Below, one piece after another: positions 40,428 to 50,402 of a DNA stretch of 64,000 nt. Position numbers and translations under genes: made by a program. Where the stretch lies: contig CANGUZ010000003.1 in NCBI GenBank assembly GCA_947457255.1, positions 1 to 64,000 of the forward strand, given 5' to 3'. The DNA comes from Flavobacteriaceae bacterium. GTDB lineage: Bacteria > Bacteroidota > Bacteroidia > Flavobacteriales > Flavobacteriaceae. Position 1 is the stretch's first letter. Each line of letters starts with the position of its first letter. The notes beneath the pieces are model-generated. The model searched no databases. It had not been told where the DNA came from and saw only the letters and a program-made list of their open reading frames with translations.

Positions 40428-41426
40428 TTACTCATTTGGACTATGATACGTATCAAACAAAAACTGCAACGTTTCAGGAATATTATTGGCTTTCATGCTT
40501 GGCAATACAATATTGTTATTCAACCAGTTTTCGATGATGACCTCAAATTTCTTACCCACTTCGTACACCACAGGAACTCCCATTTTTTTTAGCGCTGCAG
40601 CATTGCATTCTTGCTCGTAATGGTTTAGAATAGGAATGCTAAGCACCTTCTTTTTTAGGTACAACGCTTCTGCTGGAGTTTCAAATCCGCCTCCTGTAAT
40701 AATACCGTGGCAGCTGATAAGACTTTCGTTAAAATCTTTTTGATTCACAGGATAAAAAGTAATATTCCCAATTGTTTCAACTTCTTTCACAGTATGCAAA
40801 AACCAATGAAAATGTTGTTGCGGTAGTTTTCTAAACGCTTTTTCCAAACATTCTTTGTCAAACGAAGGCAGGTACACCGTGATATGCCCTAAGTTTTTAG
40901 GATTAGCTAATACAATTTCATCTTTAATAATTGGAGGAAGAATAAACGAGTCGTAGGGTTCAAAATGCAATCCAATGTTTTTAGGCGCGCTGGCATAATG
41001 CTTCAAGATGAGTTCGCCCATCACACTTTTTTTTTCTGGTCTTGGCGTCAACTCCGATACAAAGCTCGCCTGATGGCCTAGCTGTACTGCATGTACCTTT
41101 TGTAGTTTGCACGCTAGCGATGTTATCGAATCAAAATCATTAATAACCACATCATAGTTTTTAATGGGCAATGCTTTGGCTTCTTTGACAATTTGTATTG
41201 GTTTTATGTTCTTTGCAATATTCCAATAGTCTAATCCGCCACACTTGCTGTAATGCAAACTACACCCTTCGCTTCTATATTTCACAGGTAAATCTATCGC
41301 CAAGCTGGCATTGTTACCACTCATGAAAAAATCTACCGTACCAAATTGCTGCAAATAAGGATACAACTGCATCGCTCTACTTATGTGCCCATTGCCAGTT
41401 GCCTGAATAGCATAAAATATTTTCAT
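40428..41426 (-). CDS. Glycosyltransferase (MurG/GT28-like, TIGR00661-type)
   Basis: MKIFYAIQATGNGHISRAMQLYPYL; ISCHGIITGGGFETPAEALYLKKKVLSIPILNHYEQECNAAAL. Confidence 0.85.
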   Translation of the reverse strand: MKIFYAIQATGNGHISRAMQLYPYLQQFGTVDFFMSGNNASLAIDLPVKYRSEGCSLHYSKCGGLDYWNIAKNIKPIQIVKEAKALPIKNYDVVINDFDSITSLACKLQKVHAVQLGHQASFVSELTPRPEKKSVMGELILKHYASAPKNIGLHFEPYDSFILPPIIKDEIVLANPKNLGHITVYLPSFDKECLEKAFRKLPQQHFHWFLHTVKEVETIGNITFYPVNQKDFNESLISCHGIITGGGFETPAEALYLKKKVLSIPILNHYEQECNAAALKKMGVPVVYEVGKKFEVIIENWLNNNIVLPSMKANNIPETLQFLFDTYHSPNE

Positions 41427-41517
41427 AGGGAGAAAATGATTTGTTTTTTAAAAGTCATATGCAATCGCAATATCTTCAATGGTGTATGCTTACGCAAACT
41501 TCTTAAGAGTGGCGATG

Positions 41518-42345
41518 TCATATCTCTTGAGATAAAATTTTCTTAACGATATCTTGAATTTCCTCTTCGTTCACATTAGGCTCCTGCTCTACAAAATCTG
41601 TTTTTTGATATTGATAGATGTGCCATTTCTTTTTGTAGTATTCTAGCGCCGTGAGATTCTCTACCCAGTCACCACTATTGAGGTAAAGCACTTTGCCTTT
41701 TTCATTGGCTATGACTTTCATTTGTGGCTTGTGAATGTGCCCACAAATAACGTAGTCAAATTTCTTTTCGATGGCAATTTCCGCTGCGGTAGTTTCAAAA
41801 TCAGAGATGAAGGCAACGGCTTTTTTCACACCATCCTTAATCATTTTGGAATAACTTCGTTTTTCTTTCCCCAGCAATAACCGAAACCAATTGATGGCAC
41901 TGTTAATCAGGATTAATAAATCATATCCTTTGCCGCCCAGTTTCGCTAGTATCTTGGCATATCCTTTTGTAGAAGAATCAAACACGTCGCCGTGGAAAAT
42001 CCAAGTTTTTTTCCCGTCCAGTTCCAGTATAAGTTTGTCGGCAAGTTCTAGATTACCGAGTACAAAGTCGGAGTATTTTCTCAGGGCTTCATCATGATTT
42101 CCTGTAATATAAATTAACTTTGTGCCTTGGCTCGACATTTTCAAGAGTTGTCGTAGCACGTTCATGTGAGAAGCCGGAAAATAACTTTTGCTAAAATTCC
42201 AGATGTCGATAATATCGCCGTTTAAAACTAAGACTTCGGGTTGAATTGACTTTAAATACAGGAAGAGTTCTTTAGCGTGACATCCATAAGTTCCAAGGTG
42301 TGTATCACTTATCACCACCAACGGAATCTTTCTTTTCTTTTTCAT
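41518..42345 (-). CDS. UDP-2,3-diacylglucosamine diphosphatase-like metallophosphoesterase
   Basis: VISDTHLGTYGCHAKELFLYLKSIQPEVLVLNGDIIDIWNF; YITGNHDE; WIFHGDVFD; VICGHIHKPQ. Confidence 0.9.
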   Translation of the reverse strand: MKKKRKIPLVVISDTHLGTYGCHAKELFLYLKSIQPEVLVLNGDIIDIWNFSKSYFPASHMNVLRQLLKMSSQGTKLIYITGNHDEALRKYSDFVLGNLELADKLILELDGKKTWIFHGDVFDSSTKGYAKILAKLGGKGYDLLILINSAINWFRLLLGKEKRSYSKMIKDGVKKAVAFISDFETTAAEIAIEKKFDYVICGHIHKPQMKVIANEKGKVLYLNSGDWVENLTALEYYKKKWHIYQYQKTDFVEQEPNVNEEEIQDIVKKILSQEI

Positions 42346-42675
42346 TCAGAGTTTTTGCTAAAGTATAATGGATATGTTATTATATTGTTGGCAAAAGTTT
42401 ATTAAACTATTTTATTTTTTGGCTCCCAAAGTGTCTATAGTAAACAAAAGGTTTTGTCTTGTTAAGGAGTTGCTTCACTAAAGTCTACCGCTGCTGCGAA
42501 AAATAATACTATTTTAAATCATTTAAATAAAATGACAAGCAAAATTCAAAAATATGTTTTATTTAAAGCCTTTGCGGCAGTCCTATTTCCTTCCTGCAAC
42601 ATTGTAGAGGGTAATACACAGAAGATATTGAATCAAAGCGGTTTCAAACAATTTTTACTAATTTAGCTAAAAAAA

Positions 42676-43458
42676 ATGCAAATCAAAATTGAAGCCATTC
42701 AAGTGGCAGAATCGTTCAATATCAAGAAATTTCGTGCCGATTTTCAAACAGAAGCTTATTCAGGTTCCATCTCAGAAGTATTTTATAATCTCACAGAAAA
42801 CAACCGCTATTTGTATGTTTTTGATTATGGCGTCGTCGTTTTTGGCAATTATGATACTATTGCAAAAAGCGAATTTGTAAACTTTATAAAAACGTATGCC
42901 ACTACCTTAGTTGAACTTAATTTGGTAGAAGAATACCAAATTTCAATTGACAAAACCATCTTAAAACCGATAGTGAAAAATAGTTATGTTGCTGTAAACA
43001 CTATTGATTCCACAATTTTGCGCATTGTGATGCTCAATATTGGGCAATCTGTAGCATTAGATTATTATGAAGTTTTGACAGATGAGTTAATCAGTTCGTC
43101 CAAACATTACATTTTGCAGTTAGAAAAACAAGGAAAGATTAGCATTTCTAAAACCAATTTGCTAAAATATATCGGTAAAGTATTGAATGTAAAAAATAGT
43201 ATTGTAGATAATCTATATATCCTCGACGATCCGAATATGGTTTGGGACAGCGATGAGTTGAGCCAATTGAACCGCCACCTCAAAGCCAATTTCGACATCA
43301 ACACCCGTTTTAAAGATTTAGATTATCGGCTTCAAATTGTTGAGAATAACTTAACTTTGTTTACAGATGTCTTAAACGTGCGCGAAAGCTCTCGATTGGA
43401 ATGGTTCATTATCATTTTGATTATCTTTGAAATCATCATCAGTTTGGTTTATAGATAG
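42676..43458 (+). CDS. RMD1/DUF155 family protein
   Basis: 260 aa, YLYVFDYGVVVFGNYD...YYEVLTDELISSSKHYILQLEKQGKISISKTNLLKYIGKVLNVKNSIVDNLYILDDPNMVWDSDEL, C-terminal TM. Confidence 0.85.
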   Translation: MQIKIEAIQVAESFNIKKFRADFQTEAYSGSISEVFYNLTENNRYLYVFDYGVVVFGNYDTIAKSEFVNFIKTYATTLVELNLVEEYQISIDKTILKPIVKNSYVAVNTIDSTILRIVMLNIGQSVALDYYEVLTDELISSSKHYILQLEKQGKISISKTNLLKYIGKVLNVKNSIVDNLYILDDPNMVWDSDELSQLNRHLKANFDINTRFKDLDYRLQIVENNLTLFTDVLNVRESSRLEWFIIILIIFEIIISLVYR

Positions 43459-43524
43459 CATTTACTTTTTGAAATTATTAGTGCTATTGATTTTACTTTC
43501 CTTTTAATGTTTATTGTCAAATAA

Positions 43525-43615
43525 AAATTGCTGTGTCTAAAAAATCATTTTGAAAAAATTGACACAAAAAGGAGTAGAATGGGAACTCATTGCAAACCAA
43601 ATTAAAATTGTCCTA
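43525..43615 (+). repeat. Interspersed hairpin-module repeat, copy C (one hairpin + 3' tail)
   Basis: AAAATTGCTGTGTCTAAAAAATCATTTTGAAAAAATTGACACAAAAAGGAGTAGAATGGGAACTCATTGCAAACCAAATTAAAATTGTCCTA. Confidence 0.85.
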
Positions 43616-43753
43616 AGTCAGCATATTTTGGATAGCGGAGTAAAGAGAAATACATTTTTTTTCATCCCGAAGTGAGGAGACTTCGAAGAGGGAGTATTTA
43701 GCAATAGCGTTTAATGCCTGCTATGCGCCGTACTTAATTTTAATCCCATTTTT

Positions 43754-45409
43754 CTATTCCACTCGGACAAATTTTACTCTTTGAATTCTGTCCGAACTTA
43801 ACAAAATCATATTCGGTTTTTCAATTTCTAAAACATAGTTGTCCACTAATAATTTAGTTGGCGTAATTAGAAGTCCTTTAGTAACACCTCGATTTCGGCT
43901 TTTGATTTCATAATAATTATCACTGATGTACTTTATTTTTATATCTACATTTGTTTCAATGTTTCTAAATTTTCCATTAATTGATTTGAAATTGAAATTA
44001 TTCCAATTACTGTTGGATTTTGTCAAAGTATAAGGCGAATGAGAAGTGTAATACACTGTTACTGTCATTTCACCTTTCTCATTTTTTTTGAATTCTTGTT
44101 TAAAATTCTTGTCATAAGTTTGGTTAAAAATATTATCTGCTTCTCTTTCTAATCCTACATCGTTTCGACCAATTCGTTTTAAATATAAAAAGTTGTCACG
44201 TTTTTCAAATTGAAAAGTGTAATTATCTTCTGTTTGATACGTTCCAATTATATCATCATCACTTACAAAACTTCCAATTTTGGTTGGTTTTGTTTCAAAA
44301 TTATTTGATTTTTCATTTAGGTTGAAAACTACATCAACCATTTGTCTAGTTTGTCTATCTGGTGTTGATTTTCCAGTATTTGTGAGTGTAATAAAAGAAA
44401 TTTTATCAGGAAATCTCGTAACTGTTGCTTTCCAAGCACCAGTTGCTCCTTCGTGAAATTTATAATTTAATCCTTTGTAAGTTCCAAATTCTAAACCGTA
44501 GCCATAATTTTTGAATATTGAATTATTCGTAAAATTTTGACTTTCTTCTATTATTGTTTTCTTTATTTGATTGTTTGGTTTTCCTTGAATAATTTGTTCC
44601 CATTCCAATTGGTCTGATAACGTTGAAAATAAATTACCATCTCCGCAGACATTCCAAATCCAATTATATGTTGTCCAAGTGTCAAAATTAAAATAGGCTT
44701 TTGCAATTTGCCCACGAATTTTTCTATGGTCGCTTTCAAAAGATGTGTTTGGCATATTTAATTTTAGAAATAATTCGTTTGTATTTTCAACAAATGTTTT
44801 CCCTGTTACTTTTTCTATTATTAATGCCAATAAAATATAGTTTGAATTACTATACAAATATTTTGAATTTGGTTCAAAATTTAGTTCTTGTTGTTTTTCA
44901 ATTAGTTGTAAAACAGTTTTGTTGTCAAATGAATTTTCCCACCAAGTTAATCCTTGTAATGACCACAAATCATATACATCACGAATTCCACTGGTGTGAT
45001 TAAGCAAGTTTTCAATAGTAAGCTTTGATGTAAGTTTTGGATAAATTGTTGGTAGATATTTTCTGATATCATCATTAAGCCTTAATTTTCCCTCATCAAT
45101 TAGAACAAGAATTTGTAATGCTGTAAACTGTTTTCCGTTTGAAGCAATATTAAATCTAGAATCTTTTGTTATTAGAATACTATCTTTTAAATTCGCAAAT
45201 CCAGCGACTTTTTCATAAATTATTTTTCCATTGCTAACTATTCCAGTCGCAATTCCTGGTGCAGATTTAGGAACGTCCTGTGTTGCAATAGAGTCAAGCT
45301 TTTTTATTTGAAGTGGAGTTAATGTAGTAAGGTTCTGCCCATAAGAAAGAGTAGTTACCATAATAAAGAAGTTCAGGAGTAATGTTCTCATACTATATTT
45401 TTTTTGCAA
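43754..45409 (-). CDS. Serine hydrolase, beta-lactamase/class C family (secreted)
   Basis: Signal peptide; FNIASNGKQFTALQILVLIDEGKLRLNDDIRKYLP (SxxK-like), LLNHTSGI, YSNSNYILLALIIEKVTG (YxN). Confidence 0.88.
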   Translation of the reverse strand: MQKKYSMRTLLLNFFIMVTTLSYGQNLTTLTPLQIKKLDSIATQDVPKSAPGIATGIVSNGKIIYEKVAGFANLKDSILITKDSRFNIASNGKQFTALQILVLIDEGKLRLNDDIRKYLPTIYPKLTSKLTIENLLNHTSGIRDVYDLWSLQGLTWWENSFDNKTVLQLIEKQQELNFEPNSKYLYSNSNYILLALIIEKVTGKTFVENTNELFLKLNMPNTSFESDHRKIRGQIAKAYFNFDTWTTYNWIWNVCGDGNLFSTLSDQLEWEQIIQGKPNNQIKKTIIEESQNFTNNSIFKNYGYGLEFGTYKGLNYKFHEGATGAWKATVTRFPDKISFITLTNTGKSTPDRQTRQMVDVVFNLNEKSNNFETKPTKIGSFVSDDDIIGTYQTEDNYTFQFEKRDNFLYLKRIGRNDVGLEREADNIFNQTYDKNFKQEFKKNEKGEMTVTVYYTSHSPYTLTKSNSNWNNFNFKSINGKFRNIETNVDIKIKYISDNYYEIKSRNRGVTKGLLITPTKLLVDNYVLEIEKPNMILLSSDRIQRVKFVRVE

Positions 45410-45457
45410 ATATTAATTTTCACAAAATATAATTCGCTTTAAATCGTGATTTGGTTC

Positions 45458-46675
45458 CTATTTTTGGTAATGTTTTTCAATATATTCTTTTGGACTTAAT
45501 GAGGTCGCTCTTTTAAAAGCCCTATTGAATGTAGATTTTGAGTTAAAACCACATTCCAATGCAAGGCTAAGTAATGTTTGTATACTATGTTCACCTTTTT
45601 CAATTTTATCTAGTAATGCTCTTATTCTATGGTTATTTACAAAGTCATTAAAGTTCAAATTGAATCCTTGATTAATAACCTGTGAGACTTTTTTAGAATG
45701 AGTATCTAATTTGATACTTAGATCTGAAATTACAAGTTCTGGATTTTTATACATTTTGTCAGTTATCATTAGAATTTCTATTTTTTCTTTCCATTCATGT
45801 AAATCCAGTATTTCAATTTTGTCATCTTTTAGATTGTCTCTATTTAGAGTTGTTAAAGTGAACTCTTTTTTAAAGCCATGATTGGTTTCAAGATTTAAAT
45901 CGGTATCGGAATTTATAGGAGCTCCTTTAAAAGAGGTTACGGAATATATTGAATTTGCATAACCACTAACAGATATAAAGTAAAAAAGTATAGAGAAACA
46001 GACATAATACCAAAACTTATTTCCAAATTCATCCCATTCAGGATTCAACATAAAAAATAATATACGAATAAAAATAAGTGTCAAAAATGCGAATAAAAAT
46101 CGTTTGGCCCATTTAAACATTACCGATTCAGCAAAACTCACTTCATTATAAGTTATCCTTTTATAATTATAGTAAGTTTTGAGGCTTTTTAACAAATAAT
46201 AGCTTAATAATAATAGCCCAGCTATCTGATACCACAATGAAAAATCTCTGTCTTTTCCATCTTTATAAAAATAATATTCATTCAAAATTACTTTGTCTGA
46301 AATGAAAATGATGAGTGAATAAATCAGATAAATTGATGCAGGTATAAAATGAATGTAATTTTTTCTCGAAAACCGGAATGACTTATCAAGCAAAGTTTTA
46401 AAGTAAAAATATAAGACTGGAGGTAATACAAATAATTGTTGAAATGGAATATAAAAAAGAATATCTCGATAAGGTTGATGGGAATACCAACCAGCATAGC
46501 CTAGCATGAAAGGAGCTATATAGAAGGAGCATAAAATTGTAAATAAACTAAGCCAAAGACTTGACTTAGTTTCGGTTTGCAACCCTTTTATAAGTAGTAG
46601 CGTGGAAAAAACAATTCCATGTAAAAAGAAAATAAGTAAAATCGAACTTTTTAAACTAAACGAAAAAAGCATCAA
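45458..46675 (-). CDS. AraC family transcriptional regulator with N-terminal multi-TM domain
   Basis: C-terminal LSIKLDTHSKKVSQVINQGFNLNFNDFVNNHRIRALLDKIEKGEHSIQTLLSLALECGFNSKSTFNRAFKRATSLSPKEYIEKH. Confidence 0.92.
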   Translation of the reverse strand: MMLFSFSLKSSILLIFFLHGIVFSTLLLIKGLQTETKSSLWLSLFTILCSFYIAPFMLGYAGWYSHQPYRDILFYIPFQQLFVLPPVLYFYFKTLLDKSFRFSRKNYIHFIPASIYLIYSLIIFISDKVILNEYYFYKDGKDRDFSLWYQIAGLLLLSYYLLKSLKTYYNYKRITYNEVSFAESVMFKWAKRFLFAFLTLIFIRILFFMLNPEWDEFGNKFWYYVCFSILFYFISVSGYANSIYSVTSFKGAPINSDTDLNLETNHGFKKEFTLTTLNRDNLKDDKIEILDLHEWKEKIEILMITDKMYKNPELVISDLSIKLDTHSKKVSQVINQGFNLNFNDFVNNHRIRALLDKIEKGEHSIQTLLSLALECGFNSKSTFNRAFKRATSLSPKEYIEKHYQK

Positions 46676-46760
46676 TATCTATTTTTTATTGGATTAGAAT
46701 TTATGGTTCTCATAGAATGGCATAAGACTCGTTTATAGGTCGGACAAAATTATATGTTTC

Positions 46761-47003
46761 AGCCCAACTTTGAGTAGATTGGTCGCACCAACAACAATGT
46801 TTGTCTTTCTCAAATATATTAATAAACTTCCAAAACGGGTGACAAAATTTTTAAACTGAAAAACAAATCACAAAAGTTGTGGCAAAAAAATCATTTTAAA
46901 AAAAATGCCACAACTTCTGTGGCAAAAAAATATTTTTGAAAAAATTGCCACAAAAAGGAGTAGAATTGGAACTTGTTTTAAACCCAATTAAAATAGTCAT
47001 ATT
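46761..47003 (+). repeat. Interspersed hairpin-module repeat, copy D (most complete: left module, three hairpin modules, 3' tail)
   Basis: CAGCCCAACTTTGAGTAGATTGGTC...CTTCCAAAACGGGTGAC..; GTTGTGGCA..TGCCACAAC; TGTGGCAA..TTGCCACA AAAAGGAGTAGAATTGGAACTTGTTTTAAACCCAATTAAAATAGTCATA. Confidence 0.88.
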
Positions 47004-47131
47004 GGAAATTAAAGATTAAGTGAGCCTAAACTTTTGTTTAAATACTCCCTTTGCCAGTATAAATCCAACTTTAAATTAAACCAAAAACTCCAATTTTTTA
47101 AAACGGCGATTGGAAGTTGCGGTATTTTCAA

Positions 47132-49507
47132 TTAAAATTGAAATTTATACCCAAAGTCTGGAAACAAACCTATTTGATCAATCCTGTTTACTTGATTTGT
47201 TAAACGATTGTAGCGACTTACGAAAATATTATCATTGTTAGTTACATTCTGAATTTCGCAATAAAAAACATGCGATTGTTTTCGTTTTTTACTGTTAAAT
47301 TTTATTCCAGTTCGTAAATCCAATCTAAAATAGGCATCGTATTGTTTGCTATACGCATTAGCTTCATCATTAATTTGAAAACCTGCATTTTGTGAAGCAA
47401 CTAAATCTATTGGTGAATAAAATCGTCCTCCAGAAGTGGTTACTTTGCCATCAAAAGATAGAATGGTGCGCTTCGCTTTTCCTACTTTGAATTCTTTTCC
47501 TCCTAAAGCATTAATGGTATATTTATTATTAAAAGGCGAATTTCTTTCTATTCCATCGCTTCCTTCGTATTTACTTTCAAATAACGAAGTGGTTAAAAGT
47601 GCGTGATACCCTTTGCTAAAGAATTTTTCAATAGTCAATTCAATTCCCATATTGTTCCCTTTTCCGTTACTTACCAATGCTGTTTTATCAGTCGAATAAC
47701 CAAAATCTGCACCTTCTGTCAAAGAAGAATAACTGCTCGAAAAGTTTTCAACTGCTGCTTTGTCTATCGCTTGATAATAAATCTCAGCTTTTCCACGCCA
47801 TTTATCTGCTAATTTTACATCATAACCCAAAACGAAATGATTGCTTCTTACTAAGTCTAAATTTTTATTGGTTTGTACTAAATTTCCACCTATACTTTCA
47901 TTCTGAAATAAAATGGGTGCTGGCACATTTTGATGATGCAAACCATATCCAAAATTGATAGTATTATTGTTATTTACTTTATAGGTCACGGAAGTTCTAG
48001 GTTCTAAAACAAATTGATTGTTAACCGAAAATGATTGTCCGTGAAGTCCCGCATTTAAAGTGAATTTTTCAGAAAGTCTAATTTGAGCTTGAGCATAAGG
48101 TTGCAAAATCGTGTAATCGCCTTTTGTTTGGTAAATTGTATTAAAATCTTCAAATCCATCAGCATTGGCATCCGTTTGTTTGAAGCGGTCTTGTAAATTA
48201 AAATCTATATTGAAAAACTCAAATAAAACTCCTGTTCTAATCGTAAAATTTCTATTTATTTTTGAATTGAATAATGAACTTACTGTAATTCTATTTTCGT
48301 TATTATCACTTTCGGTATAGCGAATTTTATTTTCGGTTGGAGTTCCTATATCAAACAATCGATCTTCTTTGTAACTATTTAAAGCATTTGAAGTTCCAAT
48401 TGTTGTCTTTAAAAATGAATTATTTCCAGTTGCCACTTTATGAGTTAAACCAACAGCGTAAAAATCGGAATTTAATTTTTGATTGGCATCTTTTGCCGAA
48501 AACAAGTCTTCATCGGTGGCATCTTTTCCAAGAAACTCAATGTTAGAAAATCCCGCAATTCCAAAAAGTGTAAAATTGCCTAATTTACTTTTTCCAAAAT
48601 CAAGATTGAAAGAAACATCATTATAGTTAGGAATTGCGGCACCAGTTCCTGCACCGCCAAGATAACCTGCAATGCCGTAACGACCCGCAACCAAAAATGA
48701 ACCTTGATTTTTTCCCATTGGTCCTTCGGCGACAAATTCAACGCCAGGATAAGCACCAACACCGGCAGTAAATTCGTAATTGTCTTTGTTTCCTTTTCTG
48801 AAACTCAAATCAAAAACACCGCTAATGGCATTACCGTATTCGGCAGGAAAAGCAGAAGTTAGAAAATCGGAATTGGCTAACATATTTGGGTTTAAAGCCG
48901 AAACTGGACTTCCTGTTGTTCCTAAAGTTGAAAAATGATTTGGGCTTGGTACTGGAATTCCTTCCATGCGCCACAACATTCCAGCAGGAGAATTTCCTCG
49001 AACTACAATATCATTTCTGCTGTCATTTCCTGTAGAAACTCCGGCGAAATTGGCAACCAAACGAGCCACATCGCTTCTTCCACCAGCATATCGATTGACT
49101 TCTTCTACACTAAATTGCCGTGTTGATACTGCAGCCATTTTATTGATTGCTTTTGCTTTACCGTTATCAGATTTAATAACAACTTCATTAAGCGTGTTGA
49201 ATGCCTCGGTCAAAGCAATGGTCAAAAAAACATCTTTCCCCGAAGTTACATCAATATTTGGAACCGAACTGTTTTCATAACCCGTAAAATTGATATCTAT
49301 AATTTGACGACCTATTGGAACATTTTGTAATGTAAAATTTCCGTTTTCGTCTGTTAAAGCTGAATTATTTTCAACATTTACAAGTATAACAGTGACGCCT
49401 TGCAATGGTTTTTCAGATAATTTGTCGGTGATTTTTCCTTTTATAATTCCGTTTTGAGAAAACGCATTTAATCCGAATAGTACGCAAAATAGTAGTAATT
49501 TTTTCAT
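47132..49507 (-). CDS. TonB-dependent receptor with carboxypeptidase-regulatory-like N-terminal domain
   Basis: 791 aa; GIIKGKITDKLSEKPLQGVTVILVNVENNSALTDENGNFTLQNVPIGRQ; plug DIVVRGNSPAGMLWRMEGIPVPSPNHF. Confidence 0.93.
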   Translation of the reverse strand: MKKLLLFCVLFGLNAFSQNGIIKGKITDKLSEKPLQGVTVILVNVENNSALTDENGNFTLQNVPIGRQIIDINFTGYENSSVPNIDVTSGKDVFLTIALTEAFNTLNEVVIKSDNGKAKAINKMAAVSTRQFSVEEVNRYAGGRSDVARLVANFAGVSTGNDSRNDIVVRGNSPAGMLWRMEGIPVPSPNHFSTLGTTGSPVSALNPNMLANSDFLTSAFPAEYGNAISGVFDLSFRKGNKDNYEFTAGVGAYPGVEFVAEGPMGKNQGSFLVAGRYGIAGYLGGAGTGAAIPNYNDVSFNLDFGKSKLGNFTLFGIAGFSNIEFLGKDATDEDLFSAKDANQKLNSDFYAVGLTHKVATGNNSFLKTTIGTSNALNSYKEDRLFDIGTPTENKIRYTESDNNENRITVSSLFNSKINRNFTIRTGVLFEFFNIDFNLQDRFKQTDANADGFEDFNTIYQTKGDYTILQPYAQAQIRLSEKFTLNAGLHGQSFSVNNQFVLEPRTSVTYKVNNNNTINFGYGLHHQNVPAPILFQNESIGGNLVQTNKNLDLVRSNHFVLGYDVKLADKWRGKAEIYYQAIDKAAVENFSSSYSSLTEGADFGYSTDKTALVSNGKGNNMGIELTIEKFFSKGYHALLTTSLFESKYEGSDGIERNSPFNNKYTINALGGKEFKVGKAKRTILSFDGKVTTSGGRFYSPIDLVASQNAGFQINDEANAYSKQYDAYFRLDLRTGIKFNSKKRKQSHVFYCEIQNVTNNDNIFVSRYNRLTNQVNRIDQIGLFPDFGYKFQF

Positions 49508-49531
49508 TGTTATTTGTTTTAAATTTCAAAA

Positions 49532-49539
49532 CAAAATTA
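49532..49539 (-). promoter_or_regulatory. Candidate -7 element TAATTTTG for TonB-dependent receptor gene
   Basis: CAAAATTA on + strand, 25 bp upstream of ATG 49507. Confidence 0.4.
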
Positions 49540-49580
49540 CTATGGCAAAATAGTCTAAAACGATAACATTTGTTTAGATT

Positions 49581-50339
49581 TTACTTGAAAAAAGTTTTTC
49601 CTTGCAAGGCTTGAACTAATGTAAAAACGGCCAAACCAAAGTACAAAATACCAAGACCAACGGTAAGCTTAGTGTTTTTTAACAGATAAAAGGATAGAAG
49701 TGGAATGATTTGTAAAGCATGCATTCCTATAAAATGAGCAATCCGTAAATCACCATAAGTAAAACTCCAATTTAAAATAGGTATTCCTTTGCTTCCGTCT
49801 AGAGCCCCAATGGTATGAGTCATTTTTGAACCCATTACAAATCCTTCAAATGAAAAAATCACAAAGATGATCAATCCAAGTCGAATGCTCCACAAGTAAT
49901 AATTGGGCAATTCAGAAACAGTATTCCCAAAAAACAAAACAGCAATATAGGCCGTTGCCAAAGTTGCAATTGTTGCCATTACTGCCATCATTGAAAACAA
50001 AAAAGATTTTGCTGGTGTGGAAACATTAAAATGTGAAGTTTCTCCTTTTGAAGCTTGTAATGCAATATAAAAAATTTCAAAACCCAATGTGATTATAATA
50101 ATCCAATTAAAAAGTGTTGGATTAAAATTCGATAAATAACCTATAAACCAAGCCATTGTCCACGAATACAAAAAAGTTGACAATGCAAATTTGAACGGTT
50201 TGATGTAAGCGTTAATTCCAAAAACTTCGGTTGAAGTTGTTTTTGAGAGTACAAAAAATAGAATTGTAAATACCAAACAAATTAACCCAAAAATAAATAG
50301 CGTTTCATTTCTAGATTTTAGGGTTTCAATTAAGTACAT
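49581..50339 (-). CDS. Hypothetical multi-pass membrane protein
   Basis: 252 aa, ~7 hydrophobic spans; co-directional between crp-like and TonB receptor genes. Confidence 0.75.
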   Translation of the reverse strand: MYLIETLKSRNETLFIFGLICLVFTILFFVLSKTTSTEVFGINAYIKPFKFALSTFLYSWTMAWFIGYLSNFNPTLFNWIIIITLGFEIFYIALQASKGETSHFNVSTPAKSFLFSMMAVMATIATLATAYIAVLFFGNTVSELPNYYLWSIRLGLIIFVIFSFEGFVMGSKMTHTIGALDGSKGIPILNWSFTYGDLRIAHFIGMHALQIIPLLSFYLLKNTKLTVGLGILYFGLAVFTLVQALQGKTFFK

Positions 50340-50402
50340 CTTTTGGTATAAAATTAAATAGCAAATTTAGAACAGATGGATTTTCAAAACGATAACAAAT
50401 GT

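Noticed and set aside
32272-47003. Repeat copies A-D as a CRISPR array
   Set aside because: Repeats are kilobases apart with variable module length and no spacers or cas genes.
47603-49280. Plus ORFs within the TonB receptor gene (47603, 47677, 48337, 48935, 48966)
   Set aside because: Antisense to a well-supported TonB-dependent receptor.
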